50,645 nucleotides of DNA. Source: Nitrospiraceae bacterium. Lineage in GTDB: Bacteria; Nitrospirota; Thermodesulfovibrionia; UBA6902. Position 1 is the stretch's first letter, and every line of letters begins with the position of its first letter. The stretch spans positions 1 through 50,645 of the forward strand of contig QZIL01000066.1 in assembly GCA_003599025.1 (NCBI GenBank), read 5' to 3'. Positions 18,592 through 29,233 of this stretch are shown here, piece by piece. The position numbers were made by a program, and so were the translations under genes. The notes under the pieces were generated by a model. It saw only the letters and a program-made list of their open reading frames with translations, made no database searches and was not told the DNA's origin.

Positions 18592-20514
18592 CTACTGCCT
18601 TTTAAAAAACAGGACCCCCAGTGGAGGCAGAGTCAATGACATTGAATGGTCCCTCCCGTGCGCAGGCACAGGTATGGCTTCAGCACCGCCGGCATTCCCG
18701 CAGCCGCTTCCACCGTATATATCAGCGTCGCTGTTCAGGACTTCCCTCCACCAGCCTCCTCCCGGCACGCCTACCCTGTAATTATAACGCGGAACAGGGG
18801 TAAGATTGCATATCACGAGGATTATTTCACCCGTAGTCTTTCCCTTCCTGATAAAGCTGATGATGCTTTCCTCCCAGTTGTGAAAATCAATCCATTCAAA
18901 GCCGTCATTGGTGAAGTCCAGTTCATGAAGCGCCGGTTCATTTCTGTAAACGTGGTTCAGGTCCTTCATCCATTTCTGCACTCCGCGATGAAAGGGGTAT
19001 TCAAGGGCGTGCCACTCCACGCTCTCCTCATGTACCCATTCCTTCCACTGCCCGATTTCACCGCCCATAAACAGCAGTTTCTTTCCGGGGTGGCCGTACA
19101 TATATCCTAACAGGAGCCTGAGGTTCGCATTGCTCTGCCATTCATCTCCCGGCATTTTCCCGATCAGGGCGCCCTTTCCGTGCACGACTTCATCATGAGA
19201 GAGAGGGAGGACGAAATTTTCAAAGAACGCATACCAGATGCTGAATGTCAGCTGGTTGTGGTGATACTTGCGGTGTACAGGTTCGTTTGAAAAATAGTCC
19301 AGTGTATCGTGCATCCAGCCCATGTTCCATTTCAGTCCGAAACCGAGCCCTCCAAGGTGCACAGGTCTTGAAACCATAGGCCAGGCAGTAGATTCTTCAG
19401 CGATCGTCTGCACGTCCGGGTGTGCGCTGTAGACAGCCTCATTTAACCTTCTTATAAAGCTGATCGCCTCGAGGTTTTCGTTGCCTCCGTAAATATTGGG
19501 GATCCACTCTCCTTCTTTACGGGCGTAGTCGAGGTAAAGCATGGAAGCCACGGCATCGACCCTGAGCCCGTCGATATGGTATTTTTCGAGCCAGAACAGG
19601 GCGCTGCTGATCAGAAAATTCCTTACCTCGCTCCGTCCATGATTGAAGATATAACAGTTCCATTCAGGGTGGTAGCCTTTTTTCGGATCATCATGAGCAT
19701 AGAGATGGGTGCCGTCAAAATAGGAAAGCCCGTGCTCGTCCGACGGGAAATGGGAAGGCACCCAGTCAAGGATCACGCCTATGCCGTTTTGATGCAGGAC
19801 GTCGATCATGTACATGAAATCCTGCGGGGCCCCGTATCTGCTGGTCGGTGCAAAATATCCTGTTGTCTGATATCCCCACGAGCCGTAAAAGGGATGCTCC
19901 ATTACAGGCATTATTTCAACATGGGTAAAGCCCATGTCCTTCACATAGTCCGTAAGATAATGTGCCATCTCCCTGTAAGTGAGATACCTGTTTCCCTCTT
20001 CCGGCACGCGTCTCCATGATCCGGGATGCACTTCATAGATGGAATACGGGGCATCAAGGGCGTTCTTTTTATATCTCGAGTCCATCCATTCCTTATCATT
20101 CCATTTATAATTCAGTCCCCATACCTTTGAAGCTGTCTTCGGTGCACGCTCATAGTGAAACGCAAACGGGTCTCCCTTGTCCGCCCTGTACATGTGATAT
20201 TTTGACGCTACGTGGTACTTGTAACTGAAGCCTTCTTTTATGTCAGGTACAAAGCCCTCCCATATGCCTGATTCGTCCCACCTTGGCATAAGCTGGTGTG
20301 ATTCCTTGTCCCAGTCATTAAAATCACCCATGACAGACACCCTTTCAGCATTAGGCGCCCATACAGCAAAATAGGCCCCCTGCTTCCCGTCAACAGTCAT
20401 AGGGTGGGACCCGAGTTTGTCATAAAGCCTGAAATGGTTGCCCTCTTTAAAAAGATATATATCGTGGTCGGTAAAACGTGTTGCATGGTAAATACGGTTT
20501 TTTACATTGTCCAT
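18592..20514 (-). CDS. glgB: 1,4-alpha-glucan branching enzyme
   Basis: Forms alpha-1,6 branches in glycogen by cleaving and transferring alpha-1,4 chains. 640 aa, a normal length. Residues 45-120 form the CBM48/early-set domain ([20 protein letters not shown]). The GH13 barrel shows [11 protein letters not shown], nucleophile Asp320 in [15 protein letters not shown], acid/base Glu373 in IAEESTAWP, and Asp441 in [13 protein letters not shown]-terminal beta domain completes it. AGGAGGGG sits 5 bases before the ATG at 20514. It is transcribed toward the GH57 gene, with element A copy 2 inserted right at its stop codon. No glgA or glgC is present in the window. Confidence 0.96.
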   Translation of the reverse strand: MDNVKNRIYHATRFTDHDIYLFKEGNHFRLYDKLGSHPMTVDGKQGAYFAVWAPNAERVSVMGDFNDWDKESHQLMPRWDESGIWEGFVPDIKEGFSYKYHVASKYHMYRADKGDPFAFHYERAPKTASKVWGLNYKWNDKEWMDSRYKKNALDAPYSIYEVHPGSWRRVPEEGNRYLTYREMAHYLTDYVKDMGFTHVEIMPVMEHPFYGSWGYQTTGYFAPTSRYGAPQDFMYMIDVLHQNGIGVILDWVPSHFPSDEHGLSYFDGTHLYAHDDPKKGYHPEWNCYIFNHGRSEVRNFLISSALFWLEKYHIDGLRVDAVASMLYLDYARKEGEWIPNIYGGNENLEAISFIRRLNEAVYSAHPDVQTIAEESTAWPMVSRPVHLGGLGFGLKWNMGWMHDTLDYFSNEPVHRKYHHNQLTFSIWYAFFENFVLPLSHDEVVHGKGALIGKMPGDEWQSNANLRLLLGYMYGHPGKKLLFMGGEIGQWKEWVHEESVEWHALEYPFHRGVQKWMKDLNHVYRNEPALHELDFTNDGFEWIDFHNWEESIISFIRKGKTTGEIILVICNLTPVPRYNYRVGVPGGGWWREVLNSDADIYGGSGCGNAGGAEAIPVPAHGRDHSMSLTLPPLGVLFFKRQ

Positions 20515-20893
20515 AGTACCCCTCCTGTTTACAATTTAAGGATTACTTACAATACATCTTTGTCAGCACGTTTTATAACAGGCAAATGATATTGATAACA
20601 TCCGATCGTCAGCTTGTCAGTAGATACAGAAATGTTATCATGTTTTCTCCTGGTTGACTATCCCGGCCTTGATTCATACCCTGACAGACACGCTCCATTT
20701 TAACTCCTGCGTCTGTTTCTGTCACGCTTTATTTTCTCCTCTGAATGTCAGATCACTTTATTAGCTGTAGATTTTACTTCATGTATCTCGGCACTTATTA
20801 ATAAATCTGGAGTTGGCGTGAAATTACACCTGCTGCCAACTTATCAATGGACTGGAATGATGAAGAGAATAGGAATTATGGGCTGAAAAAGAT
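20515..20893. other. Gene-free region upstream of glgB with a 9-bp dyad
   Basis: No open reading frame of note. TGATAACAT at 20593-20601 and its exact complement ATGTTATCA at 20632-20640 form a dyad about 80-125 bases upstream of the glgB start, which could be an operator. The rest shows nothing I can name. Confidence 0.4.
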
Positions 20894-21086
20894 TAGAACT
20901 TATCTCATAATTGAAATGCTGTACACTGTCATGCCCGCATGTCGTAAGCGGGCATCCAGAACATCCTGAAAAGACTGGATTCCGGATCAAGTCCGGAATG
21001 ACAATACAATCCTTTTCCCTATTGTGACACAGTCTGTACGCGGGAATGATGACAAACGGATAAATCTAATTTTGAGATAAGTTCTA
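20894..21086. mobile_element. Miniature inverted-repeat element, family A, copy 3
   Basis: A 193-base element with ends TAGAACTTATCTCATAAT (20894-20911) and ATTTTGAGATAAGTTCTA (21069-21086), 17 of 18 bases complementary. The interior holds different palindromes (CCCGC...GCGGG and CCGGATCAAGTCCGG, 20928-21002) from those of copies 1 and 2. TA occurs at both outer ends. It lies in the gap between the glgB upstream region and the katG 3' end. Confidence 0.82.
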
Positions 21087-21100
21087 GAAATCCACGGTTC

Positions 21101-21127
21101 AGCGGCCCCGTAACGTCAGGGACCGCT
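21101..21127 (-). terminator. Hairpin downstream of katG
   Basis: AGCGGCCCC (21101-21109) and GGGACCGCT (21119-21127) pair with one G-U or mismatch, 70 bases after the katG stop. There is no good U-tract, so terminator function is only a suggestion. Confidence 0.35.
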
Positions 21128-21196
21128 GGTTCCGGTTGTCAGCTGACAGTTTCTTTGTCACCCTGTATGAAGCCTTTGATGACAGTTATTCTACTA

Positions 21197-23425
<2,229 letters not shown>

Positions 23426-23482
23426 TTAGAGCTGCAATAATAGTGTTTAACTGCGTATCTTCTTCCGGTGTGCCATAAGTGC

Positions 23483-23531
23483 AGTGTATCACACAATATT
23501 TGACTCTGCAACGAAGTGTATAAGTCAAATA
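23483..23531 (-). promoter_or_regulatory. Candidate katG promoter with overlapping dyad operator
   Basis: On the minus strand TTGCAG (23511-23506) and TACACT (23488-23483) are separated by 17 bases, a modest sigma-70-type promoter about 90 bases before the katG ATG. A perfect 9-base dyad, TATTTGACT (23497-23505) and AGTCAAATA (23523-23531), brackets the -35 element. This arrangement suggests a peroxide-responsive regulator site; it does not match the PerR or Fur consensus. Confidence 0.4.
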
Positions 23532-23577
23532 CTTTATGAAATGAGATGATCGACAGGGGCTTTCACACTATAGACTT

Positions 23578-23740
23578 TAATTAGTTACTGTTGCGGAAAC
23601 TATAAATTGCTACCTTGGCTGGATTGTCATTTCGACCAGCGGGAGAAATCTTTCGGTATTGCAACAGGTTAAGATTTCTCGCTTCGCTCGAAATGACATG
23701 TTAATATCAAATAATCACTTTCCGCAACAGATACTAATTA
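23578..23740. mobile_element. Miniature inverted-repeat element, family B
   Basis: A 163-base element with 22-base inverted ends (23578-23599 and 23719-23740) matching at 20 of 22 positions; the shared part includes CTGTTGCGGAAA. Inside is a second inverted pair, GTCATTTCGACC...AGAAATCTT against AAGATTTCTCGC...CGAAATGAC (23627-23697). The end sequences are unrelated to those of family A. It is non-coding. Confidence 0.75.
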
Positions 23741-23818
23741 GGGGCAACTGTATTTAAAGCAAAGATGATTTTTCTATCTCTTAATAATTGAAATACTCAA
23801 ATTCCGGAGGGATATATA

Positions 23819-23956
23819 ATTAAGATACGCTTTTTATTATATACCGGTCAGAAGAAGCAGGTAAAAGAAACAATACCTGTAAATACTGAAGTCGAAAACA
23901 GCTATACATTACAGTTGATCATCAATCCGCAAATCAGATTAACAGCAAATGGATAA
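23819..23956 (+). pseudogene. Possible remnant or non-ATG small ORF
   Basis: GGAGGG at 23806-23811 is followed 7 bases later by ATT AAG ATA and an open frame of 45 codons ending at 23954-23956. The peptide (KIRFLLYTGQKKQVKE...) has an ordinary composition, but there is no ATG, GTG or TTG start. It may be a small gene that lost its start codon, or chance. Otherwise the 23741-23990 stretch shows nothing. Confidence 0.2.
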
Positions 23957-23990
23957 AAAGACGGCAGAGATTACGGGATGAGTTTTAGTG

Positions 23991-24461
23991 TCACCCGAGA
24001 TCAACATCCCGTTTAATATATGCCTCATAATCTTTTGTTACAGGAATGTATTCCCGGCCTATTAATGATGATGAAACAATGAAATCCGCTGTGGCGCGGT
24101 TGCATGCTGTAGGGATATTGTAAAGAACGGCTATCCGCAATAAGGCCTTCACATCAACATCATGAGGCTGTGGCTGCATCGGGTCCCACAGGAATATAAT
24201 TATATCGACCTTGCCTTCAGCAATCATCGCGCCAAGTTGCTGGTCACCGCCCAGCGGGCCGGACTTTAATTTTGTGATGTCAAGATCATGCCTCTCATCT
24301 GCGAGTTTCCTTTTGAGTGCCTGCTCAACCATCTTTCCGGTAGTTCCGGTGCATATTAATTTATGTTCAACCAATGAGGTGTGGTTCCATTCAACCCACT
24401 CTATCAGGTCCTTTTTGCGGTTGTCATGCGCCACCAGCGCAATATTTTTTATTTTTTCCAT
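23991..24461 (-). CDS. mgsA: Methylglyoxal synthase
   Basis: Converts dihydroxyacetone phosphate to methylglyoxal and phosphate, a bypass that relieves sugar-phosphate stress. 156 aa, the usual length. Conserved motifs: ALVAHDNRKKDL at residues 8-19, CTGTTG at 37-42, SGPLGGDQQLGA with catalytic Asp73, FLWDPMQPQPHDVDVKALLR with Asp93 and His100, and YNIPTACNRATADF. AAAGGAC precedes the ATG. It stands alone. Its presence with glycogen and phosphoketolase genes fits a sugar-storing metabolism. Confidence 0.95.
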   Translation of the reverse strand: MEKIKNIALVAHDNRKKDLIEWVEWNHTSLVEHKLICTGTTGKMVEQALKRKLADERHDLDITKLKSGPLGGDQQLGAMIAEGKVDIIIFLWDPMQPQPHDVDVKALLRIAVLYNIPTACNRATADFIVSSSLIGREYIPVTKDYEAYIKRDVDLG

Positions 24462-24588
24462 TTTATGTCCTTTATTATTCTCCCGGCAATTTATTAACTG
24501 ATGCTACATCCCGGCCTGTCCGAAATCCAGCAGCAGTTCGCTGTGAAGAGCAAGTGCAAATTATAGTTATCATCAGAACGAACCATCA

Positions 24589-24611
24589 GATTCCCGACAA
24601 GCGGGAATGAC
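24589..24611. repeat. Short GTCATTCC-type palindrome
   Basis: GATTCCCGACAAGCGGGAAT at 24589-24608 followed by GAC: half of the dispersed palindrome unit, in the 210-base gap upstream of mgsA. Confidence 0.7.
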
Positions 24612-24671
24612 GGTCTGCAGTGTTTCATAGTGAGGTTATTAGTATACCCCCATCAGATGTGTCATTCACAA

Positions 24672-25028
24672 TTATACGTACTGTATGGCAACTTCATATA
24701 CAATACTGGAGTGGTCACGACGGGGCCCGCTGTCGTCACAACCAAGCTCCCCTTTTGACGTCTCAGAGTGGTTTCTGACCATTGAATTGATTATCCCGGA
24801 CATATCAAACCCTCCATCGACACAGTCATCGCTGAGACAATCCACCCGGAACAATGCATAACTGGCAGGGTAGAAGTTAAGTGTCCTGCGCACTGCTCTG
24901 ATTCCCTGCTGGCTGTAGATCATATTTATTACAATGCTTTCGACTTCAGGAAAATGTTTGGACATAAGGCCTGCGTCAAGCTTCCGCTGGTTCCTCTCAA
25001 TCCTTGATTGATTGCTTCTGTTGATCAT
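24672..25028 (-). CDS. Conserved-looking hypothetical protein downstream of the cold-shock gene
   Basis: 118 aa of unknown function. The ATG at 25028 has a strong Shine-Dalgarno (TTTGGAGGAAC), which supports a real gene. The N-terminus is basic and polar (NRSNQSRIERNQRK), then a mixed alpha/beta segment (FPEVESIVINMIYSQQG), and the centre has CLSDDC and a later single Cys (GELGCDDSGPRRDH). No signal peptide or membrane segment. It lies 54 bases after the cold-shock gene in the same direction, with that gene's terminator between the two, so some transcript may read through. I do not recognise a family with certainty. Confidence 0.65.
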   Translation of the reverse strand: MINRSNQSRIERNQRKLDAGLMSKHFPEVESIVINMIYSQQGIRAVRRTLNFYPASYALFRVDCLSDDCVDGGFDMSGIINSMVRNHSETSKGELGCDDSGPRRDHSSIVYEVAIQYV

Positions 25029-25043
25029 GTTCCTCCAAATAAG

Positions 25044-25068
25044 AAAGCCCCCTCCTTCAGGAAGGGGC
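25044..25068 (-). terminator. Rho-independent terminator of the cold-shock gene
   Basis: On the minus strand GCCCCTTCC-TGAA-GGAGGGGGC is followed by TTTCTTATTT. The U-rich tail runs directly into the Shine-Dalgarno of the following 118-aa gene, so termination and the next start are physically adjacent. Confidence 0.8.
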
Positions 25069-25082
25069 CCTCTGCGGTTATT

Positions 25083-25283
25083 TTACAGTTTTACAACATT
25101 GACGGCCTTGGGGCCTTTCGGTCCGCTCTCGGTGTCAAAGCTTACTGCATCGCCTTCGGCAAGGGATTTAAACCCGTTGCCCTGGATGGACGTATGATGA
25201 ACAAAAGCGTCGCTTCCGTCTTCACTTGTTATAAACCCAAAACCTTTGCTGTCATTAAACCATTTAACAGTTCCCTGTTTCAT
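25083..25283 (-). CDS. csp: Cold-shock-domain protein
   Basis: 66-aa single-stranded nucleic-acid-binding protein of the CspA family, an RNA chaperone and antiterminator. RNP1 (KGFGFI) and RNP2 (AFVHHTSI) motifs and the [12 protein letters not shown] beginning are intact. The start is preceded by AAGGAGGTACC. It ends 15 bases before a strong terminator, and a second terminator lies about 50 bases before its start, so it is probably an independent transcript. Confidence 0.96.
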   Translation of the reverse strand: MKQGTVKWFNDSKGFGFITSEDGSDAFVHHTSIQGNGFKSLAEGDAVSFDTESGPKGPKAVNVVKL

Positions 25284-25330
25284 GTATGGTACCTCCTTAT
25301 CTGTGTATTCAAATCTCAGAAGGACTAAAT

Positions 25331-25364
25331 AAAAAAAGCCGCAAAGATCAAAAATCTTTGTGGC
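25331..25364 (-). terminator. Rho-independent terminator after the envelope operon
   Basis: On the minus strand GCCACAAAGAT-TTTTG-ATCTTTGCGGC is followed by TTTTTTTATTT. It lies 118 bases after the stop of the outer-membrane barrel gene and 48 bases before the cold-shock start. It most likely ends the three-gene envelope operon; a role as a cold-shock leader attenuator is the alternative. Confidence 0.8.
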
Positions 25365-25481
25365 TTTGCAAACTACAAAAACTTCTAAAATTCTGGATTA
25401 AGCATAGCACGTCCCCGTATGCATGTCAATACGCGCAAATAATAAAATAATATTTAAATGGGGTGGCACCGGTCTTCAGCT

Positions 25482-26618
25482 TCAGATGCCGGAAAATCTT
25501 GTGGTGAGGTTTACGATAAACGACACGCCTTTGTAGTGGCGGCCGCTTTTCACTTCAGGAAAATTGGCTTCTGCGTCACGCATGATAAAGCCTTTAAGGG
25601 TCACCCCGCCTTCGAGCTGCTTTGTGAATTCTCTTGAGGCGCCGAGGCCGATTGTATATTTTTCCCTTCTGCCGACAAAGCGCGTCTCTTCAGAAGAATA
25701 ACCGTTCCTACTGACACGAAGTGCCTGTATAAAGGATTTAAGGGTGGTCTCATCATCAGGGAGATAACTTATGGAGAGGTCACCTGCCCATTCATTACCA
25801 CGGCTTTTACTGCTTTCAGTCGAAAGCCCGCCCCCTGCGTTCTGGGTCCTGCTCTTTTCCCTGATGATGCTGCGTACAGTGAGACCTGCAAGCCATCTTG
25901 TCCTTGAATAATTCACTCCCATGCCCAGCTGGTAATAATCACCTTCGCGGTAAAAATCCTCGCCGCTCACCCTGTCCTTACCATACCAGACATAATTACC
26001 GAATATCCGTCCGTTCCATACAGGCGAAAAAAAATAACGGGCCTCAGCACTCGTATTGAAGATATCCCCAGGATTATAATCATCTACAACTTCGCTGAAG
26101 TCATACTCTCCTCTCCAGAGATATCCTATCCCCATACCTGCGACAAGGTCTCCCCATTCCTTTGCCACGGACAGGGTCGGATTAACATTGTATCCTTCAC
26201 CGAAACTGCTTATGGAAACCAGGTCAGGGTCCATTATAAGGACCAGTTCTTCCTGCTTGAATTCCGTCTTGCCTGTAGGCAGATTAATGTCCAGACCGAA
26301 GAGAAGACCGAAGGGAAGCCCTTTTGAAATATCGTAGGAGAAATTCACCTTTGTGTCGAGGATATGCGACAGGGTGCGGTTCCCTTTTGAAGCGTGTTCG
26401 ATACGGGTATTGGCATATCCGCCCAGAAGGCCGAGGGAATAATTCTTGCGGCTGTATGTAACTTCAACAGGTACATACGCCTGGACCGCCTTGCTGTCCT
26501 GGTTGTCAGCCCAGTAGTCAATGTTAAAACCGGTCTGGAGGTCAAGGTTGGCGGCCGTACTCAGCCTTGAGCTGAGGACCACTGCCATGATTATAAGTGC
26601 GAATATAAATTGTTTCAT
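25482..26618 (-). CDS. Predicted outer-membrane beta-barrel protein
   Basis: 378 aa from the ATG at 26618, chosen because it has AGGGA upstream and opens a signal peptide (MKQFIFALIIMAVVLSSRLSTAA); the reading frame extends upstream but that part overlaps the preceding gene. The mature protein alternates hydrophobic and polar residues in many strands (for example NLDLQTGFNIDYWAD, YSLGLLGGYANTRIEH, DLVAGMGIGYLWRGEY) and ends ...FIVNLTTRFSGI, typical of outer-membrane barrels. It is the last gene of the operon CsgG-like protein, beta-helix lipoprotein, barrel. Function is unknown; the context suggests a surface or secretion role. Confidence 0.75.
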   Translation of the reverse strand: MKQFIFALIIMAVVLSSRLSTAANLDLQTGFNIDYWADNQDSKAVQAYVPVEVTYSRKNYSLGLLGGYANTRIEHASKGNRTLSHILDTKVNFSYDISKGLPFGLLFGLDINLPTGKTEFKQEELVLIMDPDLVSISSFGEGYNVNPTLSVAKEWGDLVAGMGIGYLWRGEYDFSEVVDDYNPGDIFNTSAEARYFFSPVWNGRIFGNYVWYGKDRVSGEDFYREGDYYQLGMGVNYSRTRWLAGLTVRSIIREKSRTQNAGGGLSTESSKSRGNEWAGDLSISYLPDDETTLKSFIQALRVSRNGYSSEETRFVGRREKYTIGLGASREFTKQLEGGVTLKGFIMRDAEANFPEVKSGRHYKGVSFIVNLTTRFSGI

Positions 26619-26646
26619 GTTAATCCCTGTGAAAAGCATCCATGCC

Positions 26647-27978
26647 TCATAATTCAACACACGCAGGCGCCTGCGTAGCGCCTGTAGAGTCAACTGCCCC
26701 GCCGCTTGTGCAGATGTCCTCACCTACTCCACTGCATTCTGCAACAGATACAGGAGGAACAGCGTCCCACAGATTGTTCCGTGCATCAATAGTCCCTTCT
26801 GATCTGAAGTTGTATAAATCCACGCCTGTGTTGCAGCTCAATGTATTGCTGTTGATTACAGGATCCCCGCTGCCTATGCGGACACCCTCGCCATTATAAG
26901 TGATCGTGTTGCCTGTCACAGCTGCTGTCCCGGAGGCTACATATATCCCGAAACTGTTGTCGGTAAACAGTCCGCCTATGGTATTTCCGCTTATCGACGG
27001 AGCCCCGGACTCGATATAGATGCCATAATAATTGTTCCGCAGAATATTGCCTGAAATGACAGGACTTCCGCCGGACACATAGATTCCGTATCCGCCGCCT
27101 TCACCCTGCTGGAAATTACTTACTGTCGAATTCCTTACTGTAGAATCAGCTGTCAATGATATCCCTGTATTGTCCGCGCCGCTGCCCTCAATCGCACAAT
27201 TGTCGACGGTAATTACCGCATCATTGTCGCTTATTGCAGTTGAACCATCTCCGGTCCTTATCGTACATCCTTCTACGGTGGCCCCGGCAGCACCGATTAT
27301 CGTGTCAGGACTGTTCCCTTCAAACATCCTGCTGCTTATAATTGTAGTCCGGTCATCACCGGTACACCTCAGGGTCATCCCGGGAAGAAGGTTAAGTGGA
27401 AAATCCTGGCCTTCATTAATGTCATACAGACCGGAACCCACACAAATAGTCATATTGTTTCCGGCCTGCGCAATCGCATAAGTTATTTTCAGGCAGGGAT
27501 TACTGCTGTCCGTACAGTCTGATTCATCAGTTCCTTCTGTATCGACATACAGGTCACATGTACTCGAAGACACCATAACAATCGTCAGCTGCAAAGCTTC
27601 TCCTCCAAGATTCACAACAGACTGCCCGCTATAAAGGACATTGCCCGATGTATCCAGTGCCTCGACAAGTATAAGCCTGTTCGGCCCGTTCGGGATGTCG
27701 ATGGTAATAGTCACACTGCCCTGTCCGGCAACAGAGACCTCTTTTATTATAGTGGTCATGTCGGCTGCAGAGACTGTTACCCTGATCTTTGTAACGCCTG
27801 AAGGTATAGCTGAAGAACTTACCGCGCCTGAAACCCCGGCAGAAGACTGACCCGAACTACCGAGACGTATCGTTACTGCAGTGGAGCCGGAGGACGATGA
27901 GTCTGAACTGCCGCTGCTTCCGCAGCTTATATTCATCACACATATCATGAACACAACAAGCAATATGGCCTTTTTCAT
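26647..27978 (-). CDS. Lipoprotein with parallel beta-helix (DUF1565/NosD-like) repeats
   Basis: 443 aa. Lipoprotein signal MKKAILLVVFMICVMNISC with lipidated Cys19, then a Ser/Gly-rich linker. Residues 35-140 form a beta-sandwich-like domain (TVSAADMTTIIKEVSVAGQGSV). The segment CDLYVDTEGTDESDC... starts a right-handed beta-helix with repeated turns such as NNYYGIYIESGAPSISGNTI and SFGIYVASGTAAVTGNTITY. It contains several Cys. Such helices often bind or cleave polysaccharide, but no catalytic signature is visible. It sits 26 bases after the CsgG-like gene and 28 before the barrel gene. Confidence 0.85.
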   Translation of the reverse strand: MKKAILLVVFMICVMNISCGSSGSSDSSSSGSTAVTIRLGSSGQSSAGVSGAVSSSAIPSGVTKIRVTVSAADMTTIIKEVSVAGQGSVTITIDIPNGPNRLILVEALDTSGNVLYSGQSVVNLGGEALQLTIVMVSSSTCDLYVDTEGTDESDCTDSSNPCLKITYAIAQAGNNMTICVGSGLYDINEGQDFPLNLLPGMTLRCTGDDRTTIISSRMFEGNSPDTIIGAAGATVEGCTIRTGDGSTAISDNDAVITVDNCAIEGSGADNTGISLTADSTVRNSTVSNFQQGEGGGYGIYVSGGSPVISGNILRNNYYGIYIESGAPSISGNTIGGLFTDNSFGIYVASGTAAVTGNTITYNGEGVRIGSGDPVINSNTLSCNTGVDLYNFRSEGTIDARNNLWDAVPPVSVAECSGVGEDICTSGGAVDSTGATQAPACVEL

Positions 27979-28004
27979 AATTCCCTTCTTACTGTTTAAT
28001 GCAG

Positions 28005-28922
28005 TCAGAATTGCAAATCAATAGAAACCGGACTCGGAGTTGTCTCCGGGCCTTTTTCCCTTTTTTCACTATCTTCAGTACTCAACTGATCGGTAAGTGA
28101 TGTCCGGTCTTTCAATGACCTTAACAGCTCACCGCTTTTACTCTTAACAGACACCAGACCGAGTACCTGCAGCTCCTTTAACGCAGGCGCTGCCTCACAG
28201 ATGCCCGGATCATTTTTCAGGGCCTTTTCATACAACTCTGCAGCGCCCTCGTAATCCCCCTGGTCGCTGGCGTTTATCCCTTGAAAAAAAGCCATAAGCG
28301 CTTTATCGCTGGTCGAACAGGGCTTTCTCAGTGCTGCCTGCTGTTCTGGTGTGAGTTTTATCTTTAAGACTTTAATGATCTCAAAAAGGAGGTCCTTCTC
28401 CATGCGGAAAAGGTCCGCAAGTCCTCCCTCAGCCGTCTGCTGCCCCAGGCTGGATGAAGAAAGAACATCCAGAAGGTCTGACTGGATCCGGAGTTCGACC
28501 GGCTTGCCGCTCATAATATCTCCGCCCATCAGCCACTCCGCCCCCAGTAATTTCCCGACACGCGGGGCTGTCCCCGGCGCTGCCAGCCCTGAAGTACCGA
28601 GACCCATTTCTTCGGTCAGGGCCTGGAGCCTTGTCCTTTCCACTATCTGCAGTCCCTCAAGTGTTGAAAGGTCGGTTATCAGCATGAGGGTCAACCCTTT
28701 CTGGACTACGTCAAGGTCAGGCCTGCCAGTCTTGTTCTGGAAATACAGGATTGCGAGGGTATTTTTCCCCTTGACCGATTCAATGGCCTTTTCCTCCTGA
28801 ATGGCCTTCCTGGCCCATAGCCTCGTATCATCAGTGACCACCTGCCCTCCCCACGCAAAAGATGCAAGCCTGCCACAGACAAGGAGAGAGCAGAGCAGGA
28901 TATTCAGGTGTTTAAATTTCAT
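28005..28922 (-). CDS. CsgG/FlgO-like envelope protein
   Basis: 305 aa. The N-terminus MKFKHLNILLCSLLVCGRLASFAWG is a signal peptide. Residues about 50-190 resemble the CsgG/FlgO alpha-beta fold: TLAILYFQNKTGRPDLDVVQKGLTLMLITDLS, then IVERTRLQALTEEMGL and VGKLLGAEWLMGGDI. A short TPR-like stretch (ALMAFFQGINASDQGDYEGAAELYEKALKNDP) and a charged tail follow. CsgG proteins form secretion pores in the outer membrane; FlgO-like relatives do not, and the present features do not decide which this is. It is the first gene of a three-gene operon with a strong promoter. Confidence 0.75.
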   Translation of the reverse strand: MKFKHLNILLCSLLVCGRLASFAWGGQVVTDDTRLWARKAIQEEKAIESVKGKNTLAILYFQNKTGRPDLDVVQKGLTLMLITDLSTLEGLQIVERTRLQALTEEMGLGTSGLAAPGTAPRVGKLLGAEWLMGGDIMSGKPVELRIQSDLLDVLSSSSLGQQTAEGGLADLFRMEKDLLFEIIKVLKIKLTPEQQAALRKPCSTSDKALMAFFQGINASDQGDYEGAAELYEKALKNDPGICEAAPALKELQVLGLVSVKSKSGELLRSLKDRTSLTDQLSTEDSEKREKGPETTPSPVSIDLQF

Positions 28923-28965
28923 ATTGAGTGCAGATTTTTTCTCAGATTATGTATTGATGGAAAAT

Positions 28966-28994
28966 ATGATATGTCTATTCCGTTACGTTGTCAA
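28966..28994 (-). promoter_or_regulatory. Sigma-70-type promoter of the envelope operon
   Basis: Minus-strand TTGACA (28994-28989), a 17-base spacer and TATCAT (28971-28966) give a near-consensus promoter with a leader of about 40 bases before the CsgG-like start. Confidence 0.75.
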
Positions 28995-29065
28995 GGTTTT
29001 TTTTGCGCATCATATTGGATTATCATTGTCCCCGTGCACAGAGACAATAAATATAACTTATCATG

Positions 29066-29094
29066 TTGACATATAAGGTTTAAAATGATAAATT
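29066..29094 (+). promoter_or_regulatory. Sigma-70-type promoter of the RfaH-like gene and T6SS
   Basis: TTGACA (29066-29071), a 17-base spacer and TAAATT (29089-29094) lie about 140 bases before the RfaH-like ATG. The divergent envelope promoter is about 70 bases away. The remainder of the 28923-29233 gap shows nothing else I can name. Confidence 0.6.
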
Positions 29095-29233
29095 CTGGAT
29101 ACGTCCGGGTCTGAATTCGATATTAAAAACATAAGATTAAGAGCTTAATTAACAGTCTGCCGGTTGCATTGCTCAGGTTATGGCTGTACTCTTATAACAT
29201 AAGACACATTTAACGCCTCGGTACAACAATATT

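Noticed and set aside
26619-26723. N-terminal extension of the outer-membrane barrel protein
   Set aside because: It overlaps the end of the beta-helix gene and lies before a normal signal peptide with a ribosome site.
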